Positions 57,150 to 64,000 of a stretch of DNA of 64,000 bases are shown piece by piece. The notes beneath the pieces are model-generated. The model was not told the DNA's origin, ran no database searches, and was given only the letters and a program-made list of their open reading frames with translations. The translations under genes were made by a program, and so were the position numbers. Source of the stretch: Lingula anatina (taxonomy: Eukaryota; Brachiopoda; Lingulata; Lingulida; Lingulidae). The stretch's first letter is position 1. Every line of letters begins with the position of its first letter. Location: positions 438,485 through 502,484 of the forward strand of contig NW_019774158.1 of NCBI RefSeq assembly GCF_001039355.2, read 5' to 3'.

Positions 57150-57225
57150 TTTAAAAGGACCGCCCCTGTCCCATCAGGCATTACCAGCACCACGACTTTA
57201 CCACAGCTCTTAAGGCGGGAATCAG
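57150..57225 (+). promoter_or_regulatory. Proposed core promoter and non-coding first exon of the cysteine-rich gene
   Basis: A TATA-like TTTAAAAGG at 57150 is followed by about 75 bases ending AATCAG/gtaggt, a good donor. A matching acceptor (tttattttttag-like, ending 57848) sits 24 bases before the ATG at 57873. Confidence 0.35.
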
Positions 57226-57872
57226 GTAGGTACCGAGCGTTGTCGAAGCCGTCATAACAGTGGATTTGTTATGACTTTTTCTATCTCTCTTTTTTTTTCA
57301 TTTTGATTCTTATTCTTATTTTTATATCTGCTTATCTATTCTGTTTAAATTAACGCACTGTCAAAGTTGCTGTTAAGGAATTATTTGGGTTGCGCATTGT
57401 ACAAATCTCATTTGTTTTACATACAAACTCTTCTCCGCAATTATTTTATAGCTTTCTGAATCCGTGAGCCTAGCAGTTATAAATGACAATCCGTAATTCT
57501 TTCACCTACGTACATCAAAATATAAATAATTATTTTCAGAGTTGTTCTTCTGAAGTATAACAAGACTAAGTCGGTTGTTGTCCGGGAAGTGTAGGAAATG
57601 AAAACTTTTTTCTTTCCTTGGAAATGGGACGAATTGACCCCGTTTTTATAATTTAGAAACCATAATACACAAATACCCTGTGCTATTAAATGTAATATAT
57701 TTTTTCTATCAAGCTGAGTGATGAGCAGGTGCTTATTCATGAAAATTATTGAGAGAAACTCATTATATACTTTAAACTTTTTTTTTCAAATGACAATCCC
57801 CCTAACAATGCAGATAGCTGGACAATGCGTCTTTCAATTTATTTTTAGCAACTGAATTTTCTGGAGGACATC

Positions 57873-59197
57873 ATGGTGCATCCCCGAGCGTATGTTCTGA
57901 TATGTCTCCTTCTGACCAGCTGGACAAACGCAGGATTTCTTGGGTTTACACAAAACTCGTGTGATCTGTGCGTTGGCAACACCCTGCGTAAGCGAAATAC
58001 ATCGCTTTATCCATTGACTTTATTGTTGCTATCTGTTCTGAGCATATTTTAGACTTTTGTTTAGTTATGCATCTCTGTTCGCTCTCTTATATTTTTCACT
58101 CATCCTTCAAATTACTCGATATATTTACGCTTATTTACGTGTATGTTTGTATATGATAGACCAATTCCTGAGACTAGCATTCCTGCCATGCCGAATAGTC
58201 CCAATGGTCCTATTCAGAATAGGGGACTAACTAGTCCGAGGGTTAAATATGGCCGACCTACCTGAATACTTCCCCACGGGATATCTATTCAGTGTCTACT
58301 AGCGGATAGGACGGCAAGCTTTGGCGTGGATCGCCATATTTGACCCTCGGTCTAGTAAGTCCCCTATTCTGAATGGGGCCATTATCACACCACGGCGTGA
58401 GAGTCTATTCACTTACACTTTACCTTTCTTTATCTCCTCTCCAATTACAGGGCGATACAGGTGCAGTCAGTTCCCCTGGTCGATCTTTTTCCCAGACTGC
58501 AGGGGCCAGTGTGGTATCATTAACCCCTGTTTCAACAACAATGCTTGTGGAGGTTCCTTCAGATGCAGGTATATATTTATAACAGTATAGAGAAAGAATC
58601 TTCACTAGTATAGGGAAGAAATATATATCAAATTAGTCAACCTGAGTTTTAGATGTTGTTGGAAAATCAACTCTTTGAAACCAGCGTGCCTTTGTCTTTT
58701 CACGGGCATGTTGTTTGTGGAGATTTGAGTTTCCGGAAACCTCTGAAACTCGGTGATGCTAAGGGCTGAAGAACCAAACGGAATCATCCTAGAAAGCTCA
58801 AAGTTAACGTAAACTGGGAGAGGTTTCACGGGATTTGTAGGAAGGTGGGATAAGAAATGTTTCCATACACTGCACTAGCGAATGTGGTGCGTCGCACATG
58901 TCAGAACCTAGATATTTTTTGTGATTATCTCTTATGTAATAAATGCGCAGCAATGTTTTCACCATGTTTATTATTATTATTTTTGTATTTTATTTATTAG
59001 TAGTCGGTGGGGTATTCCTTAAGCATTCTGAAATACAGCATTTATTTAAATAACTTTACATTGGTTAAACTTGGATGAAGAAAATCATGCTATAAATCAA
59101 CAAACTTAATGGATATCACTTGCATTTCAGACAAGATTGTTTCTGTAATAAGAGGTGCGTTGGAGCCTTTCCCTTTATTGACACCCTATGTTTCTAG
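57873..59197 (+). CDS. Small secreted 12-cysteine protein, three coding exons
   Basis: Coding exons 57873-57987, 58451-58568 and 59131-59197; junctions are phase 1 and phase 2 and the total is exactly 300 bases (99 residues plus stop). Exon 1 gives a clean signal peptide (MVHPRAYVLICLLLTSWTNA). The mature part of about 79 residues has 12 cysteines, arranged CDLC, YRC, PDC, GQC, NPC, NAC, FRC, DCFC, KRC and TLC, enough for six disulfides, and ends at LCF then TAG. Splice sites: ctgc/gtaagc, ccaattacag/gg, tgcag/gtatat, gcatttcag/ac. No family recognised; the cysteine density suggests a defensin-like, toxin-like or growth-factor-like fold, and I cannot choose between them. Intron 1 contains a MITE (58208-58381). 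Confidence 0.7.
58208..58381. mobile_element. Palindromic MITE in intron 1 of the cysteine-rich gene
   Basis: CCTATTCAGAATAGGGGACT at the left, AGTCCCCTATTCTGAATGGG at the right, 174 bp. Also contains arms with AAATATGGCCGACC and CGCCATATTTGACC. Confidence 0.75.
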
Positions 59198-59467
59198 TGA
59201 TCGGTTCGGCTGCCTTCGTCTTATGGCCTAGCGGAGGAAACATTTTCAGGTTTAGTCAAAATGTAATTGATTCGATTTCTTCCTAAAACCTGTATACCAC
59301 TGTCCAAACGAAAATAGATACTTTTGTGAAATACATGCACGGTGCGTTGTTGTTATTGTAATTGCTACTAATGTTTTCAGCTGTTTTATTTTTTTAAAGA
59401 TATATATGCCGTTGTTATAAATCAGGTTTGTCATTTAAGATTGACACATATTATTCTCTTTACCTTA

Positions 59468-59709
59468 GACCCATGCATTCCCATAGATTTTAGTTCGATC
59501 TATCCCTGTGGGGAGTCTCACTAGATTACTGTCAGCTTAGCCGGCTTAAGCGTCCTAAAAGTCCTAATTGTCCCGCCTACTAAAAGCTGTAAGGGGGTAA
59601 TTAACTATGGTGCGCGCTCGGCTGACTGCAATTTAGCGTGAACCCCCAGGGAGTTAGGTCGATCTAAATCTAAATCTCTGGATCGATCTAAATCTCTGGG
59701 AATGCACCC
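59468..59709. mobile_element. Harbinger-like MITE, copy 4
   Basis: GACCCATGCATTCCCATAG at the left and CTGGGAATGCACCC at the right, flanked by TTA on both sides, as expected for a 3-bp TWA target duplication. Confidence 0.75.
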
Positions 59710-60144
59710 TTACATTCCTTTGATAAAAGTTTTCAGTATGACCAACACGTCTGTGGATATTCAAAAAAAAAAAAAATGATAGGTGAAAAAACAAACAAAT
59801 AAACAAACGAATCCAATTTCCTCAAAATTAGATTTCCCCACATTACTATAACTGGTCAAAAAAGGATCGCGGAACAAGAATAATTAAACAAGCCAGATAA
59901 TTTGATGCTCGGCAATTAAACTTCGTGTTCTGGGAAACACCCCGGGTTTCTACTATCACTAAAATGTTTGTCATCATATAATCTCACCAAATAAAAGCGA
60001 GGAATATTGTGTAGCCATAAAGGTGATAAACTTTAAAAAGAATCTAACTGAACACCGTAGTTTCCCGCTGGCATTCGCAATAAAACTTTATCAAGAATGA
60101 CTCGCCGATCACGTGATTTGCTTATCGCTATCTGTGCGGCTAAA

Positions 60145-60690
60145 AGCGCATTCCGAACAAAATGATCTGCTGACTAAATATGGCCACTTCAAAGCGATGC
60201 CGCTTATTCCCGATGGTCTCCCCGCCTTCACACGCGCCATTAAATGGGTAATTCTCTGCTTCCAGGTTTAATACAGGGGTGGAGCCAGAATTAATTGAAG
60301 GGTGGGTCCGCGGATGCAAAGCCACCCCCTCCCCCTTGGTGTTAGATTCGGGGTCCGCTGAAGGGCACTGAAAAATTTGGGTATTTAAGAAGGCGACCGA
60401 TGCCACTTGGTACGGCTAAGAACTACAGTATGATTCAGCTAGTCAAAATTCTCATTTCAAGAGGGGACCATTGATATGTTGTGTTTTTCATAAATCGAAG
60501 GGGAGGGGGGGGGGGTCAGGACCTCCCTCAATCCGCCTCTGTTATTGCTAGGCCCCTGCAGCGACGGCGCGTGTGGAGGCGGGGAGACCATCATGGAATT
60601 AGCAACATCGCTTTTTTGAAGTGGGGTCGGCCATATTTAGTCGGCAGGTCTGTTAGACCTGGGATCATCTGTTCCGGATACGCCCAAAGC
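60145..60690. mobile_element. Palindromic MITE interrupted by a hAT-like element
   Basis: Outer arms match 48990-49285 (CTGCTGACTAAATATGGCC; GATGGTCTCCCCGCC; CTAGGCCCCTGCAGCGACGG; GGTCGGCCATATTTAGTCGG). Between them 60274-60541 is the hAT-like repeat starting CAGGGGTGGAGCCAGAATT. Confidence 0.75.
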
Positions 60691-61527
60691 GTTTGTATTA
60701 TACTCTCTCGGAACAATTAACATGAGACCTATACACAATAACAGTATCACGCTGTAGTGGCAGATAAAAAGGTACCTTTTAATACACGACCAAAAAGGTA
60801 GGAATTTTTTTGTTTGAAAAACAGTTTGTTATTTATTTTAAAGAGTGTGTAAAGGAAAAAATAGTCATCTCACATTAAACGGAGATGTCGCCACGGTCCT
60901 TGCGTAATTATATTAACATTCAGTATTGTTAAAGCCCTTTACACATTGTGCAAAATACGTATATGTATCGCAAAGTTTTGAAAGATTGACGGCCTAATAA
61001 CCAGGGTATTGCATACGAAAGACATCTATTTATCCGGGGCGAGAGCCTCCCAATTGACACGACCAAGCAGTAAATCTGTGAAAGGGAGCACTCCCTCTCT
61101 GTCCCCGTGGCATAATATTGCATGTTAGAATCCTTAGTCAAAACGATGCAATACAGATTAATAAACCCCATCGAGGGATAGGGACCTAACATTCCCAAAA
61201 CTGAACCGTTAGATGCCAAAAATTTAATATATGAGGAGAGAATATTTAATTAAGTCAACTTTAAAATACAATTTTCTCCATTCTGATTTTATACGCATGC
61301 ATCCCTTTATATGTGCGTCATTCGTCAACCTAGTTTGATACCATTATCAACATTCTGATCAAGAGCACCAAACATTGTATATACTTATCATACATTAGTT
61401 AACCTTATTATTGATACATTTTATTCTGTACGGGTGGAGTATTTCTTTTATTCATTTTAGAAGACCACTACATATTTAAATGTACTTCGTGTCATACATG
61501 TGCATTGAACCGGTACATGTACCAGTA
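60691..61527. other. Intergenic, nothing clear
   Basis: AT-rich unique sequence without supported exons. Confidence 0.5.
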
Positions 61528-61766
61528 AAGCCTAGGTCCCAACCGAACGTACGGGCTGCTACGAGTGATCTACGGCCAAAAAATGGGGAAAACGTGGGAG
61601 TTCGTGCGTGAGGAGCACGTCCATCGTGCGACATTTAGAGGACGCAAACAGCACGTAGATACTTTTCACCAATTACTTGATTTCTTCCCTGCGATCTAGC
61701 TACGTCCTAGCCGGACGCAAGGAACCTAAAAACCGTGCATCCAAAACGTAGTTGGGACCTAGGCTT
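61528..61766. mobile_element. MITE with AAGCCTAGGTCCCAAC ends
   Basis: Perfect 16-bp inverted ends (61528-61543 and 61751-61766), 239 bp, with inner words CTACGAGTG and CTAGCTACGTCC; non-coding. Confidence 0.75.
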
Positions 61767-62076
61767 AAGCCCCACCAAACAATGTCTCCACTGGCAGCAA
61801 TTTGAAGAGGACTACCGTTTGTGCATGTAGATAAGATAAGCACAAGTGAACAATGGGGAATTTTACGAACAGCATTGTTTGGTTGGAATGCAGGGCAGTA
61901 TCTGCAATTACACGTGTGTTTTCCTCACTTTGAGGGTACTTTTGGATATCAGGGCACCCTCCCCCTCGACAACCCTCCGCCCGTAATGATTATCATATTA
62001 CCATATGTAATATTTATCAAAATATATCTCCAGGTAGAGATAGGGTAAACAGATTAACTCACTCATTCAGGTATAT

Positions 62077-63243
62077 ATCATCATTTATCATCATTTATTT
62101 ATTTACGTGTCTTGTGTTTTGAACACCCAGCCCTTCAGGCTTATAAGACACCTGTTGAGTACAATTGTTCTTGTCTTTCATCAAAAATCTTAACTACAAA
62201 TTTTACTAGCTGCCTCAAATTTTTCTCCATCAAATCTTCTATAGAGGTCTCATTTTCTTGGATGGTCAACTTTTTAAAAAAATTATATCTTTCCTCTGTG
62301 TAAGCAGTGCACCGAAGTAAGAAATGACTCTCATCTTCGAATTCTTTTTTACATACTTGGCATATTCTTTCATCTAAAGGTGTATTTGTATACCGTCCAG
62401 TTTCCACATGCAGAGGCAAAATGCCCATCCGAAATTGAGTAAAAATTGATTTTTCTTTTCTATTTAAATCTAGGTGTAAATATTTTTCAGTTTTCAATTC
62501 TTTTTTAAATGTCATATATGTTCGAAGTTTGGGAAATTTCAAAATGTCTTTTTTCCATTTAATTTGAATTTTTTCATAAAAGAATTTTTTAATGTATTCT
62601 ATATCCACAATTTGTTTGTTCAAAAAAATGGGTTTCCATATAACAGAATTTGAGTATCTCTCTTACCTCGGAGCACCAATTTTTTCCCCAATTTATAATC
62701 TTCTAAAAAAATCTGTTTCACAAGTCTTTCATTTTGGGCAAGTATTAAATTGTTCCAAAGTCTAAGTATGTTCAACCACCTATTAAATTTTAATGGTAGC
62801 CAACCTGAGTCACCATACAGACTGATTTTTGGTGTAAATCGGTGTACTCCTAAATAGTATCTTAACGCATTGAACCTAACTTTTTCACAGGTTTCACTTT
62901 CTGGAAATCCCCGAACCCCCGACCCATATTCTAAAATTGGAGTCACACAACTGTTAAACAATTTTTGGTATGTAGAGAATCCCATTTGACCAACCTTTTT
63001 TGATTTTGCTATTATCAAACCCAGTGCTCTAGTTACTGATTCAGACAGAAGTTTAGTATTATATTGGAAATCTAAAAATTCTTCGACATAAGCCCCCATA
63101 TATTTATACTTATCAACCCATTCTATATGGTGACCTCCAAAATATACAAAATCTACAGCACATTCTCTATGTCTTGGTCTATAATGTACACATTTTGTCT
63201 TCTTGTAGTTAATTAGCATTCTCCATTTGCTACACCACTGGTC
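62077..63243 (-). mobile_element. 5'-truncated LINE with 13-bp target duplication
   Basis: CATTCAGGTATAT stands at 62064-62076 and again at 63244-63256, bracketing the 3' end of a non-LTR retrotransposon on the minus strand. The 3' end carries a short tail with repeated ATAAATGATG. Endonuclease and the RT catalytic core are missing. Confidence 0.85.
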
Positions 63244-63246
63244 CAT
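62141..63246 (-). pseudogene. LINE ORF2 C-terminal part (RT thumb region and zinc knuckle)
   Basis: Upper part (62620-63246) reads WRMLINYKKTKCVHYRPR, then YKYMGAYV and CVTPILEYGSGV, a C-terminal RT-linked region typical of LINE ORF2. The lower part (62141-62623) has CQVCKKEFEDESHFLLRC, a C-x2-C-x8-H-x4-C knuckle. The two are separated by a single frameshift at a run of seven T/A near 62625. Otherwise about 360 codons are open, which suggests a recent insertion. Confidence 0.85.
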
Positions 63247-63454
63247 TCAGGTATATGAATGCATTTCTTCCATGAAAAACTGATAAAATGTAATAAGTTG
63301 TTACAAATGAAAATCAAGCTCCTGCTCAAAGCGATCCTTTTGTTTGATGTGTCCCATGCTTTACTATCATATCGTTGCAGATATGTACAACTAGTATAGT
63401 GGTCCCTTTAAATTTGCTGGGCGCTTGTCAAGCTACATGTTACATGCGGCAGCC

Positions 63455-63610
63455 ATGGAGCTGAGTCTCGTGGTTGCCTTCTTGGTCGTCCCTCTGGTTC
63501 TTTTCTGGTCTCTCTACCTGCTATATTCCAACCTGAGCCGCACTTGGGAGAAGCTCTGCAGTCAGTTTGATGGTGCGTATCGCATGGGGTTGCAATCGTC
63601 CACAAAACAG
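63455..63610 (+). CDS. First coding exon of a gene leaving the window on the right
   Basis: ATG in strong context (GCAGCCATGG), 52 codons, then CAG/gtaagt in phase 0. The start is a hydrophobic segment (MELSLVVAFLVVPLVLFWSL) that can be a signal anchor or signal peptide, followed by NLSRTWEKLCSQFDGAYRMG. An upstream in-frame ATG at 63425 would add ten residues in weaker context. Family not recognised. Confidence 0.6.
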
Positions 63611-64000
63611 GTAAGTATTGTACTTTTATTTTAATTCTTTAGTACTCAGCGGGATATAAATAATTTGTTGTCTAATCACCCTCAACGTGAAACAAATGCA
63701 AAAAGCGTCAATACAAACAATTTTGCTGTATTTAAACTGGTGTGCCGCTAGATAATCTGCCTGCCTACTACATACAGTACAGGACAACATGGCACGTAGG
63801 GTAGAAACATCCATTGGCCCTCTCCATCCCCACCTCTCTCTCTTTTTCATCTTATACCAATGTTCCCATCCATATTCAATTAAAAATCCTTCATTTTATG
63901 ATCCCGATTTCATATTCTTTTTCGTGTCTGCGTCAAATTTTATTCTCTTTTACACACAACGTACTTCTGTCTTGATCTTTTTCTATTAAGGCGCACTTGC
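63611..64000. other. Intron to the right edge
   Basis: Pyrimidine-rich toward the end; no second exon is visible. Confidence 0.45.

Larger units (their letters stand above)
54850..57872. other. Intergenic stretch with MITE and homopolymers
   Basis: Holds the MITE at 55583-55800 and A-tracts near 55600, 55914 and 56680. The right part contains the proposed promoter of the cysteine-rich gene. No other gene supported. Confidence 0.5.

Overview
The window looks like nuclear DNA of an invertebrate deuterostome (hemichordate or cephalochordate are my best guesses). The reasons are AT-rich intron-bearing genes with GT-AG junctions, Notch-like calcium-binding EGF exons of identical length and phase, an NXPE-type gene, and a dense mix of Tc1, Harbinger-like and hAT-like elements, LINE fragments and Ty3/gypsy. 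No database was searched, so the species is not certain. Single Ns at 2840, 7018, 8602, 9860 and 25332 look like compressed assembly gaps.

Two related minus-strand genes fill most of 0.5-51 kb. Gene A (51020 down to 41827) assembles from the sequence as a complete 523-codon reading frame: a signal-peptide exon, five 114-bp EGF exons, a 573-bp VWA exon and a short last exon followed by AATAAA. All internal junctions are phase 1. Gene B starts at 33015 with a 19-bp coding exon (MADRNK plus one base). It continues with a 342-bp exon carrying a cytoplasmic tail, a basic stop-transfer patch and a transmembrane segment, and then with a tandem array of at least 15 EGF exons (13646 down to 575) that runs off the left edge. 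It reads as a type II membrane protein whose tail contains YESL-x9-YLDL, an ITAM-like pair. EGF modules of both genes carry consensus sites for O-glucose, O-fucose and O-GlcNAc, and the O-glucose serine is selectively lost in part of gene B.

The intron between the gene B membrane exon and its EGF array holds two related Tc1-like elements with terminal inverted repeats of about 520 bp (13698-16998 and 24256-27686), plus repeats, microsatellites and a weak candidate plus-strand gene (19.5-21.2 kb). Gene B intron 1 contains a third Tc1-like element (28516-29831). The A/B intergenic part (33-41.8 kb) holds the 3' half of a chromodomain Ty3/gypsy element and a nested composite element (39583-40848).

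Right of gene A are an NXPE-like gene on the minus strand (53149-54849), a previously unlisted three-exon plus-strand gene for a 99-residue secreted 12-cysteine protein (57873-59197), a young 5'-truncated LINE with a 13-bp target duplication (62077-63243, minus), and the first coding exon of a plus-strand membrane or secreted protein (63455-63610) that leaves the window. MITEs of several families sit in introns, sometimes within about ten bases of splice donors.
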